Shown here: piece after piece, positions 18,410 to 27,280 of the stretch
How positions within the stretch are numbered: the stretch's first letter is position 1
How the letters are laid out: each line of letters begins with the position of its first letter
From: Egaibacter sp046050465
GTDB lineage: Bacteria > Pseudomonadota > Gammaproteobacteria > Burkholderiales > Burkholderiaceae_C
Assembly (NCBI GenBank): GCA_046050465.1
Contig: JBJOPS010000023.1
Location: 8,990 to 72,989 of the forward strand
Length of the DNA stretch: 64,000 bases
Direction of reading: 5' to 3'
Notes under the pieces: generated by a model
Seen by the model: the letters and a program-made list of their open reading frames with translations, nothing else
What the model was told of the DNA's origin: nothing
Database searches by the model: none
Translations under genes and position numbers: made by a program

Positions 18410-20218
18410 TCAGGCAGCCTCTGTTTCGGTGGCGTGGGCGGCTTTGCCGGTGCTGGTGCGCATGCTGTTGGCGGCCAGCTTGAAGGGCTCGGCGCCAACG
18501 CGGCGAACGGTGGCGATGAAGGTCTCGTTGCCACCCTGTATGACCTGGCGTTCACGGCGGTAAGTGTCGATGATGGCTTCGATCACGTCGGCCACTTCGT
18601 CAGCAGCGAATGAAGGACCAACCACTTTGCCGGCCAGGGGCGCACCGCTCAAGGCAGAGCCGTCAGAGCCACCCAGCGACACCTGATACCACTCCTTGCC
18701 GTCTTTATCCACGCCCAGAATGCCGATATGGCCGGTGTGGTGGTGACCGCAGGAGTTGATGCAACCGCTGATGTGCAGGTCAATCTCGCCCAGATCATGC
18801 AGCTCGTCCAGATCCTGGTAGCGCTCGGTGATGGCTTGCGCGATGGGCAGCGAACGGGCATTGGCCAGTGCGCAGAAATCGCCGCCGGGGCAGGCGATCA
18901 TGTCGGACAGCAGGCGGATGTTGGGCCGTGCAAAGCCGAGCTTGCGGGCGGCGCGCCACAGCTCGGGCAGCTGGTCGCAACGCACCCAGGGCAGCACCAG
19001 ATTCTGATCGTGCGTGACCCGCACTTCACCGGCCGAGAATTCGTCAGCCAGCGCAGCGGCACCCTCCAGCTGCCCGGCGCTGGCGTCGCCAGGCGCGTAG
19101 CCCAGACGTTTGAACGACAGCGTCACGGCGCGCAGATCGGGGTTTTTGTGCGGGGCGACGTTTTGCTGCAGCCACCGGCCAAATTCAACATCATCTTCGG
19201 CGGCGGCGCGCAGGATGTGGGCGATTTTGGCGTCGGCATCCTTGCGGTTGCAACTCAGGTTGGGCGGCACAAACGAGGCGGACACGCGCTCCAGCTCGGC
19301 CTGGTCTATGGTGTGCGGCGCACCGTCCACATCCAGAATCTGCTGGTACTCGGCTTCCACTTCGTCGGTGTAGCGCTGGCCTTCGGCTTTCACCAGAATC
19401 TTGATGCGGGCCTTGTACATGTTGTCGCGGCGGCCCCAGCGGTTGTAGACACGCACCACGGCTTCCAGGTAATTGAGGATCTGGTTCCATGGCAAAAACT
19501 CGCGGATGACCGTGCCCACAACCGGGGTGCGGCCCATGCCGCCGCCGACGATGACCCGAAATCCAATGTCGCCAGCGTCATTGCGAATGACGTGCAGGCC
19601 CACATCGTGCCAATAAGTGGCTGCGCGGTCTTCCGTGGCGCCGGTGATGGCGATCTTGAATTTGCGTGGCAAAAACGCGAACTCAGGGTGCAGCGTGCTC
19701 CACTGGCGCAAAATTTCGGCAAAAGGGCGCGGGTCAGCCACTTCGTCCACAGCAATGCCGGCACGTTCGTCACTGGTGATGTTGCGGATGCAGTTGCCGC
19801 TGGTCTGGATGCCGTGCATGTTGACGCTGGCCAGCAGGTCCATCACGTCGGCGCTCTTGTCCAGTGGAATCCAGTTGTATTGCACGTTCTGGCGCGTGGT
19901 GAAGTGGCCCACGCCGCTGGGCAGCGAACTCAGGTCGGACAGGCCTGGGTTGGCTTTGTCCAGGTTGTTCTCGCTCTTGCGGTCGTAATCGCGGGCGATT
20001 TTGGCCAGCACACGTAACTGCGCCGTAGACAGCTCGCCGTAGGGCACGGCCACGCGCAGCATGGGTGCAAACCGCTGGATGTACCAGCCGTTTTGCAGGC
20101 GCAGCGGCCTGAATTCGTCGTCGCCGAGCTGGCCTTTGAGATTGCGCTCCAGCTGGTCGCGGTATTGCGCGGCGCGCTGCTTGACGAATTGGCGGTCAAA
20201 GTCAGTGTATTGATACAT
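18410..20218 (-). CDS. cysI: Sulfite reductase hemoprotein (nitrite/sulfite reductase family)
   Basis: CysI (602 aa) reduces sulfite to sulfide on a siroheme coupled to a [4Fe-4S] cluster. Two ferredoxin-like half-domains are followed by the siroheme-binding domains, repeated twice. The cluster cysteines are in MIACPGGDFCALANARS and ISGCINSCGHHHTGHIGILG; the substrate- and siroheme-binding arginines lie around FTTRQNVQYNWI and IVGGGMGRTPV. No CysJ flavoprotein gene is present in the window, so the electron donor must be something else, possibly the ferredoxin/FNR pair downstream of cysN. It lies 23 bases after the TauE-like gene and 2 bases before DUF934. Confidence 0.95.
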   Translation of the reverse strand: MYQYTDFDRQFVKQRAAQYRDQLERNLKGQLGDDEFRPLRLQNGWYIQRFAPMLRVAVPYGELSTAQLRVLAKIARDYDRKSENNLDKANPGLSDLSSLPSGVGHFTTRQNVQYNWIPLDKSADVMDLLASVNMHGIQTSGNCIRNITSDERAGIAVDEVADPRPFAEILRQWSTLHPEFAFLPRKFKIAITGATEDRAATYWHDVGLHVIRNDAGDIGFRVIVGGGMGRTPVVGTVIREFLPWNQILNYLEAVVRVYNRWGRRDNMYKARIKILVKAEGQRYTDEVEAEYQQILDVDGAPHTIDQAELERVSASFVPPNLSCNRKDADAKIAHILRAAAEDDVEFGRWLQQNVAPHKNPDLRAVTLSFKRLGYAPGDASAGQLEGAAALADEFSAGEVRVTHDQNLVLPWVRCDQLPELWRAARKLGFARPNIRLLSDMIACPGGDFCALANARSLPIAQAITERYQDLDELHDLGEIDLHISGCINSCGHHHTGHIGILGVDKDGKEWYQVSLGGSDGSALSGAPLAGKVVGPSFAADEVADVIEAIIDTYRRERQVIQGGNETFIATVRRVGAEPFKLAANSMRTSTGKAAHATETEAA

Positions 20219-20241
20219 GGCGAGACAACTTCAAAGAGGGC

Positions 20242-21033
20242 TTAAAGAGCAATCAGTTTCACGCCGGCGTAAGCCAGCAGCACGGACAAAAGGGATCTGA
20301 TGACGCGCTCAGGCGAACGTGCCATCAGGTGGGAACCCACCCAGATGCCGGGAATGGAGCCCATAAGCAGCTTGGCCAGCAGTGACCAGTCCACCGAGCC
20401 CAGCGATGCGTGGCCGAGGCCAGCCACCAGCGTCAGCGGCACGGCGTAGGCAATATCGGCGGCCACGATGCGCATCAGCGGCAGGCGAGGGTACAAAATG
20501 ATCAAAACGGTGACGCCAATGGCGCCAGCGCCAACGGATGTGAGGGTGACCAGCGTGCCGATGAGGGCGCCAAACAGCAAAGGCAGGCTCCAGTGGCGGG
20601 GTGTGGCGGCCAGTATTTCCTCGCCCAGCGCAACTCTGGTGGGGGCGGCTTTGCCGCGCAGCGCCTTGTATAACGTGGCCGCAGCGGTGAGCAGCAGTGC
20701 CACGCCCAGCGTGGTGGTCATGACAGCCTGGACCTGCGCGCTGGCCGGGCCAATGGTGCGCAGGATGTAAAGCGTGATCAGCGCTGCCGGAATGCTGCCG
20801 GCCGATAGCTGGAACACCACGCGCCAGTCAACCCGTTTGGCGCGCGCCAGCTTCACGGTGCCGCTCATTTTGGTGAAGGCAGCGAACAGCAGGTCGGTAC
20901 CGACAGCCAGATAGGGCTTTACACCGAAGAAAAAGATCAGGATGGGGGTCATCAGCGAGCCGCCGCCCACACCCGTGAGCCCGACCACCAGGCCGACAAA
21001 AAACCCCGCAAAGACAAACGCCAAATCGTGCAT
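20242..21033 (-). CDS. TauE/SafE family sulfite/anion permease
   Basis: A 263-residue TauE/SafE (TSUP) membrane protein with about eight hydrophobic segments. The family motif GLTGVGGGSLMTPILIFFFGV is near residue 18, and the second half-repeat SVGAGAIGVTVLIILYPRLP is near 165. These proteins export sulfite or move other small sulfur anions. It is the first gene of the tauE-cysI-DUF934-cysH-cysD-cysN run, which suggests a role in sulfate/sulfite transport during assimilation or in relief of sulfite build-up. Confidence 0.9.
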   Translation of the reverse strand: MHDLAFVFAGFFVGLVVGLTGVGGGSLMTPILIFFFGVKPYLAVGTDLLFAAFTKMSGTVKLARAKRVDWRVVFQLSAGSIPAALITLYILRTIGPASAQVQAVMTTTLGVALLLTAAATLYKALRGKAAPTRVALGEEILAATPRHWSLPLLFGALIGTLVTLTSVGAGAIGVTVLIILYPRLPLMRIVAADIAYAVPLTLVAGLGHASLGSVDWSLLAKLLMGSIPGIWVGSHLMARSPERVIRSLLSVLLAYAGVKLIAL

Positions 21034-21146
21034 GGGGGAGACTGTAGGGCGCCTCGCTTATATTGCGAACTACATTTATGTGATGTCGTTATTCTGGATT
21101 TGAATAAAGACCTGTATGTGGTTCGTATTTCGCGGAGCCGGGTGGG

Positions 21147-21240
21147 CGAAACCGAGAGGCCCAGGGCAGGCTGCCCTCCTCATACGTCGCTGCGCGCCTC
21201 GAAATCGTCGGGACAGCCTGCCCTGGGCCTCTCGGTTTCG
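21147..21240. repeat. Long perfect inverted repeat (27-bp arms)
   Basis: The arms 21147-21173 and 21214-21240 are perfect reverse complements, starting CGAAACCGAGAGGCCCAGGG, around a 40-base centre. It lies in the 332-base gap between the tauE-like gene and the 2OG-oxygenase gene, where I see no coding sequence. No T-run follows directly, so a simple terminator is unlikely. The flank TTGGGGTCAGATCC (about 21260) recalls the edges of REP/transposase-associated elements, so it may be a relic of a miniature mobile element. Confidence 0.85.
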
Positions 21241-21365
21241 GGTACTTATTTGTACTTAATTGGGGTCAGATCCGAATTTATTCATCCAGTTTGCTACCAA
21301 ATAAATAGCTGATCACCCATATATCACAAGGGCTGGATGCCAATTTAGTATCAAATTTGACCCTT

Positions 21366-22211
21366 TTAAGGCCCGTTCCGGCTCAACTCCCGCATGCGTT
21401 CCTCAAAGTAGCTGCCGACCGTGTAGCGCTCTGACAGCACGATTTCCCGGCGTGGGTGCAAAAACAGCGGCATGGAGATGCGTGACTTTTTGGCGCCTGC
21501 GCCTACCGGGTTCAGCACGCGGTGCACGGTGGACGGGTAATAGTGGCCGGAGGCTTCTTCCAGCATGTCGCCGATGTTGACGATCAAGAGGCCGAAGTCG
21601 CAGGGCACGTCGTACCAGGCGTTGTCTTTGCCCAGCACCTGAAGGCCCGGCTCGGTGGCGGCCGGCAGGATGGTCAGCAGGTTGATGTCGCCATGGGCCG
21701 CGGCGCGCACGGCGCCGGGTTCCTCGTCGCCCACCAGCGGCGGGTAGTGCAGCACGCGCAGCAGGGTTTCCTGGCAGCCGGCTATCATTTTCGTGAGCGG
21801 CATGGAATACCGCGCTTTCACCTCGGGCGGCGAGTTGTCTTCCACCCATTGCAGCAAGGTGGCGGCCAGTTGGCTGCCTGCGGCGTAGTAACGGCGCGCG
21901 GCGTCAGACACCTCCGCCGGGTAACGGCCCCAGGGGTAGATGTGGAAAAACTCTTTCAGGTCGCGCTTGGTGTGGCCTTTGGCGGTTTCCGACACCTTGG
22001 GGGAGAAGTAGCCGTCGAGCTTGTCAAAGTTGTAGGGGTAGCTGTTTTTGGCGTCCGTGCTGAAGAAAGCCAGCCATTCCGTATAGATGCCTTCAACCAG
22101 CTTCTGGTCCAGCGGGTGGTTGGACAACACGCCAAAACCCGTTTCATGCAGGCTGGTGCAGAAATCTTTGGCTGCGGTGGGGCTGCGGTAGTCAACGATG
22201 GGGAATTTCAT
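21366..22211 (-). CDS. Isopenicillin-N-synthase-like 2-oxoglutarate/Fe(II) oxygenase
   Basis: A 281-residue non-heme iron oxygenase of the IPNS/2OG family. The N-terminal DIOX_N-type region has FPIVDYRS and ETGFGVLSNHPLD. The jelly-roll core carries the iron triad in AAHGDINLLTIL (HxD) and STVHRVLNPVG (His), and the co-substrate Arg-x-Ser in KSRISMPLFLHPR. The substrate cannot be predicted. The ATG at 22211 lies just after the nucleoside-hydrolase gene end (22216) on the same strand, so it is probably co-transcribed with the ribokinase and hydrolase genes and may act on a nucleoside- or pyrimidine-related compound (inference from context). Confidence 0.88.
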   Translation of the reverse strand: MKFPIVDYRSPTAAKDFCTSLHETGFGVLSNHPLDQKLVEGIYTEWLAFFSTDAKNSYPYNFDKLDGYFSPKVSETAKGHTKRDLKEFFHIYPWGRYPAEVSDAARRYYAAGSQLAATLLQWVEDNSPPEVKARYSMPLTKMIAGCQETLLRVLHYPPLVGDEEPGAVRAAAHGDINLLTILPAATEPGLQVLGKDNAWYDVPCDFGLLIVNIGDMLEEASGHYYPSTVHRVLNPVGAGAKKSRISMPLFLHPRREIVLSERYTVGSYFEERMRELSRNGP

Positions 22212-22215
22212 GAGG

Positions 22216-23217
22216 TCAGTTCTCCTTGAGCCAGTCGCTCATCAGGGTGTTTTCAAAGACTTTCAGGCAGCCCGGTGCATCCACCGCCATGCAGACCTGG
22301 GTGATGGGCTTGTCCTTGCCCCAGTCGGTCAGCGGGTAGTTGATGTAGTCGCGCCGGTTCATGATGGTTTGCCCCTCGGCCAGGCCGTCCGTGGCAACGC
22401 GTACGCGGCCACTTTCCACGGTGAACAGCTCGGGGTTCACGAGGTAGATGAAGGCCAGCAGGTCATGGGCAAAACAGCCGGGTTTGCTGAACAGCTGCTT
22501 GTGTAGACCGCTGTAAAACCGGGAATAGAACTCGACCGCCTGATGCAGCGTGCTGGTCGCCAGATGCCGGTGGCGGTCGGCAATCTTCCTGAACAGCGCC
22601 AGCTCGGTGATCACCCGATGTGTCACGTCCAGGCCAACCATGGTGAGCTTCCAGCCGGCGGTGAACACGTCGTCGGCCGCATGGGGGTCATTCCAGATAT
22701 TGGCCTCGGCCACAGGGGAGACGTTGCCGGGCTCCAGCACGGTGCCGCCCATGATGATGACCTCACGCAGCAACGTGGGCAACTCGGGCTCCAGCTTCAG
22801 CGCCAGGCTGAGGTTGCCCAGCGGCCCCACCGCCACCAGTGTGATTTCGCCGGGATGGGCGCGCGCCATGTCCACGATGAACTGGGCGGACGAGCGCGGA
22901 TCGACCTGGTTGTGTGTGGCCACGCGCGAGGTCAGGTTGCCCAGACCGTCATCGCCGTGGATGAAGGCGGGCGGCGCTTCGGGGTGTTTGACCCACGGGG
23001 TTTTGACGCCCTGGGTGACCGGGATGCCGGGCCGGCCCGCAATCGCGGTGAGGTACAGCGCGTTGGTGGCAGCCTGCTCGACGGACACATTGCCAAACGT
23101 GGTGGTGATGCCCACCACGTTTATGGCCGGGTGCGCCAGCGCGAAGTAAAGCGCCATGGCGTCGTCCACGCCGGGGTCGGTGTCGTAAATGACTTTGTGT
23201 GGTTGGGTGCTGGTCAT
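22216..23217 (-). CDS. Inosine/uridine-preferring nucleoside hydrolase
   Basis: A 333-residue nucleoside N-ribohydrolase that splits ribonucleosides to base plus ribose. The signature calcium-binding aspartates are in VIYDTDPGVDDAMALYFALA near the N-terminus. Further family marks are GITTTFGNVSVEQAATNALYL, HGDDGLGN, VAVGPLGNLSLALKLEP, VIMGGTVLEPGN, PVAEANIWNDPHAADDVFTAG and FAHDLLAFIYLVNPELF (catalytic region). The ATG at 23217 (MTSTQPHKV) is chosen over an upstream ATG at 23247 that would overlap ribokinase. The partner ribokinase, 19 bases upstream, would phosphorylate the released ribose. Confidence 0.93.
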   Translation of the reverse strand: MTSTQPHKVIYDTDPGVDDAMALYFALAHPAINVVGITTTFGNVSVEQAATNALYLTAIAGRPGIPVTQGVKTPWVKHPEAPPAFIHGDDGLGNLTSRVATHNQVDPRSSAQFIVDMARAHPGEITLVAVGPLGNLSLALKLEPELPTLLREVIIMGGTVLEPGNVSPVAEANIWNDPHAADDVFTAGWKLTMVGLDVTHRVITELALFRKIADRHRHLATSTLHQAVEFYSRFYSGLHKQLFSKPGCFAHDLLAFIYLVNPELFTVESGRVRVATDGLAEGQTIMNRRDYINYPLTDWGKDKPITQVCMAVDAPGCLKVFENTLMSDWLKEN

Positions 23218-23236
23218 GGGGGAAAGAAATGTCGAT

Positions 23237-24184
23237 TCAGGCGGCAAAGCCGCAGAAGGTTCTCAAGGCGGACAACTTGTCCTCGGCGACGGCGGCGGTT
23301 TTCGCAACCAGCGCCTGAACCTCGGCATGCGCGGGGATGCTGGATTGCGCGCCGGGCCGGGTGCAGGCCAGCGCACCTGCCGCGCTGGCGGCGGCCAGAG
23401 CCTGAGGCCAGGACTGTTTGTGCTGTAACGCTGCCACCAGTGCGCCGCAGAAGGTGTCACCCGCGCCCGTGGTGTCAACCGGCGTCACGTCGAAGGCGGG
23501 TTGAAACAGCACTTGGCCATTGATGCGGGCACAGCAACCGTGGTGTCCCAATGTCACCACCACACAGGGCACATCAATCTTCGCCAGCGACTGGGCAATG
23601 CTGCTTTTGTCCTGAGCCCAATTGTGGGCAATGGCGACCAGCTCGCCTTCGTTGACGATCAGCACGTCAATGTTTTTCAGCAACCCGGCAGGCAGGCTTT
23701 GAGCCGGTGCGGCATTGAGCACAACGGCGACGCCTTTGGCTCTGGCCGCCTGGGCATACGCAGCGACCGATTCAATCGGTGTTTCCAGCTGCATCAGCAG
23801 GTGGGTAACGCCTTCCAGAGACGGCAAATGCCCTTCCTGCAGTACCGCGTTGGCGCCGGGAGCTACCGTGATGGCGTTTTCGGCGTCGTCAGACACGCAG
23901 ATGAAAGCGGTGCCCGTTGCCTGTGTCTTGTCGCGGACTATGTGAAGTTCTACATTTGCCCCGAGCAGCGATTCTTCAAGTGGCCGGGCGTACAAATCAT
24001 CACCCAAAGCCAGCAGCATCTGTGTCGGTGCACCGCCTGCGCGGGCACACGCCACGGCCTGATTGGCGCCCTTGCCGCCGGGATAGGTTTTGAACTCGCG
24101 CCCGAGCACGGTTTCACCCGGAGCGGGGATGTGCGAGGCGCGCACGACAAAGTCCAGGTTGGCTGAACCGGCAACAAGAATCAT
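23237..24184 (-). CDS. rbsK: Ribokinase
   Basis: PfkB-family ribokinase (315 aa), making ribose 5-phosphate from ribose and ATP. N-terminal signature: YPGGKGANQAVACARAGG; C-terminal PfkB signature with catalytic Asp: PVDTTGAGDTFCGALVAAL. The early residues AGSANLDFVVRASHIPAPGET are typical of RbsK. The ATG at 24184 is preferred to a TTG six bases upstream. It is first in a minus-strand set with nucleoside hydrolase and the 2OG oxygenase. This gives a short route from nucleoside to ribose 5-phosphate and fits the purine-catabolic genes further right. Confidence 0.94.
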   Translation of the reverse strand: MILVAGSANLDFVVRASHIPAPGETVLGREFKTYPGGKGANQAVACARAGGAPTQMLLALGDDLYARPLEESLLGANVELHIVRDKTQATGTAFICVSDDAENAITVAPGANAVLQEGHLPSLEGVTHLLMQLETPIESVAAYAQAARAKGVAVVLNAAPAQSLPAGLLKNIDVLIVNEGELVAIAHNWAQDKSSIAQSLAKIDVPCVVVTLGHHGCCARINGQVLFQPAFDVTPVDTTGAGDTFCGALVAALQHKQSWPQALAAASAAGALACTRPGAQSSIPAHAEVQALVAKTAAVAEDKLSALRTFCGFAA

Positions 24185-24283
24185 GGTCAAACCAATTTCA
24201 CTGAGTGAGATGAGGTGATTCGAAAGCGTGGCAGAGCAGTCATAATCTGCTTATTTGGGTAGTGCAAATAGCTGCCGTATCGA

Positions 24284-25024
24284 ATGGTACCTCTTGTATT
24301 TGTCAAAGTTGTGGGATTTACGGACGTTGAAAGACACGCCCTCAACACGGTATTTCGCCTGTCACGAGAGCGCAAGGTGTCGTATACCCTGTGGACACCG
24401 GAGGCTGCGTTGGCACCGCACCTGGGTCTGATCGACTGCGACAGTTACGAGGCTCGGCTTGAACTGGCATCCCCTGGTCACAATGCCAACTTGAAACTGA
24501 TTTGCGTCGGTACAGGTGCACCGGAAAACGCATGGCGGATATTTGGCCGGCCCCTGGATTGGGCTGCCGTGGTACAGGCGATGGACGATCTGTTCATGAT
24601 GCCGCCCTCGCAGGCCCAGGAATTGTTGAATACCGATGTTGGCCACATGGATTTCCTGCCACCTGGCGTGAAGGTGTCCCTGCTGGTTGACGCTTCACGC
24701 GATCAGCGCATGTACCTGCGCGCCAGACTGGCGCTGGCGGGGCTCTATGAGGTGGAAGAAGTTGATACCGGTGCGCTTGCTCTGGACATGGCGCGGCGGC
24801 GCCACTACGACCTGGTGATCGTCAGTCTGGACATGCCCGACATGGATGGCTGGAAGCTGGTCGAGAAGCTGGTTGGCATGGAGCCGGTGATTGGCCGTGT
24901 GGTGCTGAGCACCGGTGATACCTCGTGGCATATGCAGGAACGCGCCGAGCAGGCCGGTTGCTTTGCGGTGCTGGAGCGCCCGTTTGACCCTGGCCAGATC
25001 ATTCAGTTGCTGCAAAAAGTGTAG
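24284..25024 (+). CDS. Tandem receiver-domain protein, no output domain
   Basis: A 246-residue protein. Residues 130-246 form a CheY-like receiver: VSLLVDASRDQRMY (acidic D136), YDLVIVSLDMPDMDGW with the likely phospho-acceptor D183, VVLSTGDTS (Ser/Thr switch) and LERPFDPGQI, where the usual invariant Lys is Arg (R232). Residues 1-105 look like a second, decayed receiver: FVKVVGFTDVERHALN, LGLIDCDS, and GRPLDWAAVVQAMDDLF in place of KP. No DNA-binding or enzymatic output domain is present and no histidine kinase is adjacent. It is divergent from rbsK. Signalling activity is uncertain because of the missing Lys. Confidence 0.7.
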   Translation: MVPLVFVKVVGFTDVERHALNTVFRLSRERKVSYTLWTPEAALAPHLGLIDCDSYEARLELASPGHNANLKLICVGTGAPENAWRIFGRPLDWAAVVQAMDDLFMMPPSQAQELLNTDVGHMDFLPPGVKVSLLVDASRDQRMYLRARLALAGLYEVEEVDTGALALDMARRRHYDLVIVSLDMPDMDGWKLVEKLVGMEPVIGRVVLSTGDTSWHMQERAEQAGCFAVLERPFDPGQIIQLLQKV

Positions 25025-25028
25025 CTGA

Positions 25029-26897
25029 TCACGCCTGCAGCAAGCGGGCCAGGCGGCTCTCAATGGGCAGGGGTTCGGCATGCAGACGGGCTGCCAGCAA
25101 CTCGGCACACAGCATGCTCAGACTGAGCCCCCGTGAACCCATGGCGGCGCTGACCCACAGGCTGGCTGACCCGTCGCCCTGAACTGCATCGACTACCGGC
25201 AGGCGGTCGGATGTGGCACAGCGCACTCCCGACCAGGCCTGAATTTCTTCGCCTGCGAATTGTTGCTTCAGGTGTGCCGCAGCACGGGGTAGCAAGGCTT
25301 CGAGTTTTCGAAGATTTTCCAGATGCCGGGCTTGATGCGATGCCCTCTGCTGGTTTGAAGAATCCAGTTGTTCGTAGGTAGCCCCCGCGAACCACGCCAG
25401 TCCATCCTTCACCGGCACCGCCGGAATGAAGCTCCCTGACCCATTGACCGGTGTCTCGGGAAACACCGCGTTGTCACCGCTGTGGTGCAGCGCCCATGAC
25501 ACCTGGCCGGCAAGCTCGCGCGCCGAATCGAGCCGGCCCGCGGGCCTGTCAATGGAAATCTGTTGTGCATGGCGCAGCAGAGTGAGCGATCCACCCGCAG
25601 CCGCCACGACCACCAGCGGTGCTGTGGCCAACGCCCGCCCGGAATCGTCTGACACCGCCCAGCCTTGTGGCGTGCGGGCGAGGTGGTTTACCCGCGTCCT
25701 GGGCACAAGGCGCACACCGGGTTCATCAAGCCAGGTCTGTACCAGACGGGCCGGTTTTATCCAGGCGCCGTGTGCGTGCCACAGGGCTTTGTCAGGCCCG
25801 GAAAAGTCCGCTGAGATGCTTTCATGTACCGCTGTGCGGGACCATTCTTCTCCAGCCAATGGCCAGTTGGCAGGCAGACCCAGCGCACCATCGAGCCGAC
25901 GCTCCAGTGTGCCGCGCTCTTCAAAATCCTGTCCCGGCGTCAACGCCGTACGAGCTTGCTCCAGCGTCAGTCGCAAACCGGCGCGCGACAGACGGGAGCG
26001 CGGGCTGTTGTCGGGCGAGTTGTGGGGCACGGCGAGCCCGGCGGGCAAACCGGAAGCCCCGGCGGCCGGTGCGTCGGCGGCGTCCAGCACCTGCACCTCC
26101 CAGCCACGTCGTGCCAGCGAAGCCGCGACGCTGGCGCCGGCCAGTCCGGCCCCAATCACCACGCAGCGGCTGGGCGAAACGGCCACCGGATGCGCGCCGG
26201 GACGGCCCCCACGGCTGTTGCTGAGGTTCCACCCGGGATTGAAATGCCCTTGAAAAGGAGCCACCGGGGTGTGGAACTCAAAGCCCAGCCGGACAAGGTC
26301 ATTGCGCAGGCGGTCGTTGGCATCGTGCAGGAGGATCAGCTCCGTGCCGCGGCGACAGCATCGCACCACGGCCTTCAGAGCCCAATGGGCAGGTTCGGAT
26401 GACGGGAAAGAGCGGGGGGCAGTTGACGCCGCCAGTGGCCCGAGAAAAACCGCGTCTGCGGTGAAATGCTGCTCCCGCAGCATGGTCTTGAGCCCGCCGA
26501 TACACATGGTCAGCAGCACATGGCCTGCGCTCAGATGAATGCGATGAAACCCGGGCAGAAACCCGAACCACTGGCGATTGAGCGTCGCAGCATGGGGCCG
26601 CAGCTGCGAAAAGGCGTCGATCAAGCGTCGCAGCGATTCCGGGTTCGGGGCCTGCTCGCAAATGGCCACGTAATGCAGCATGCGCGGCCGTTGGGGGTCA
26701 CATTGCCACGCCTGCCAGGTGGACAGAAAATTTGTGCCGTCACCAAAAGTGGTGTCCAGCACACACCAGGCAGGCAGGCTCTGCCATCTCTGACGAAAGG
26801 CTGAGCAGGTAGTTGCTGGCACGTTAGCCGGGATGCCAGACCTGGGGGCCGGGTCAGGCAGCAGGCGGTACGTAGCCCTGCGCCGCGTCGGCACCAT
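25029..26897 (-). CDS. mnmC: MnmC-like tRNA wobble-uridine modification protein, methyltransferase half degenerate
   Basis: About 622 residues with the two-domain layout of MnmC. The C-terminal FAD oxidase (about 240-622), which converts cmnm5 to nm5 in U34 of tRNA, is intact: [49 protein letters not shown] and [20 protein letters not shown]. The N-terminal methyltransferase is eroded: [16 protein letters not shown] keeps the SAM-loop outline, but the catalytic DGFAP-type motif reads FLGPLAAS, and the usual N-terminal 40-50 residues are missing or unrelated. The start is uncertain: the ATG at 26897 overlaps yggX by 44 bases, while a GTG at 26822 would avoid overlap. Methylation of nm5U may be lost. 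Confidence 0.82.
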   Translation of the reverse strand: MVPTRRRATYRLLPDPAPRSGIPANVPATTCSAFRQRWQSLPAWCVLDTTFGDGTNFLSTWQAWQCDPQRPRMLHYVAICEQAPNPESLRRLIDAFSQLRPHAATLNRQWFGFLPGFHRIHLSAGHVLLTMCIGGLKTMLREQHFTADAVFLGPLAASTAPRSFPSSEPAHWALKAVVRCCRRGTELILLHDANDRLRNDLVRLGFEFHTPVAPFQGHFNPGWNLSNSRGGRPGAHPVAVSPSRCVVIGAGLAGASVAASLARRGWEVQVLDAADAPAAGASGLPAGLAVPHNSPDNSPRSRLSRAGLRLTLEQARTALTPGQDFEERGTLERRLDGALGLPANWPLAGEEWSRTAVHESISADFSGPDKALWHAHGAWIKPARLVQTWLDEPGVRLVPRTRVNHLARTPQGWAVSDDSGRALATAPLVVVAAAGGSLTLLRHAQQISIDRPAGRLDSARELAGQVSWALHHSGDNAVFPETPVNGSGSFIPAVPVKDGLAWFAGATYEQLDSSNQQRASHQARHLENLRKLEALLPRAAAHLKQQFAGEEIQAWSGVRCATSDRLPVVDAVQGDGSASLWVSAAMGSRGLSLSMLCAELLAARLHAEPLPIESRLARLLQA

Positions 26898-27126
26898 CGC
26901 CAAAAAAGTGGTTCTCCATCTGGCGGGCGAGATACTGGCGGGCGCGTGCGTCGGCCAGGTTCAGCCGGTTTTCGTTGACCAGCATGGTCTGGTGCTTGAG
27001 CCAGGCCGCCCACGCTTCCTTGCTGACACTTTCCCAGATGCGTTTACCCAGTTCACCGGGATAGGGTGGAAAGTCCAGAGCTTGGGCTTCTTTACCGAGT
27101 TTGATGCAGTTGACGGTGCGTGCCAT
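26854..27126 (-). CDS. yggX: Probable Fe(2+)-trafficking protein YggX
   Basis: A 90-residue YggX protein, associated with protection of iron-sulfur clusters from oxidative damage. It begins [20 protein letters not shown] with the characteristic Cys7 and continues through [40 protein letters not shown] and MENHFFGDG, all diagnostic. Full length. It overlaps the likely start of mnmC. Upstream is the dsbB gene in divergent orientation. Confidence 0.95.
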   Translation of the reverse strand: MARTVNCIKLGKEAQALDFPPYPGELGKRIWESVSKEAWAAWLKHQTMLVNENRLNLADARARQYLARQMENHFFGDGADAAQGYVPPAA

Positions 27127-27280
27127 GAATTACCTTTGAGTGGGAATGTTTTGTTGGTGAAAACCTAAGCCTGAATCTTATTCGGTTTGCAAATGCCCGA
27201 CGATGCCGGGAACTTCAAAGGCACAATGGGCACCAACCTGGCATCCGCCGCAAGGGCGGGCTTGATGAAGGACTTTTATT

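Noticed and set aside
18728..20017. A 429-codon plus-strand open frame opposite cysI
   Set aside because: Shadow of cysI, composition only.
21147..21240. A transcription terminator
   Set aside because: The arms are long and separated by 40 bases, and there is no T-run after either arm.
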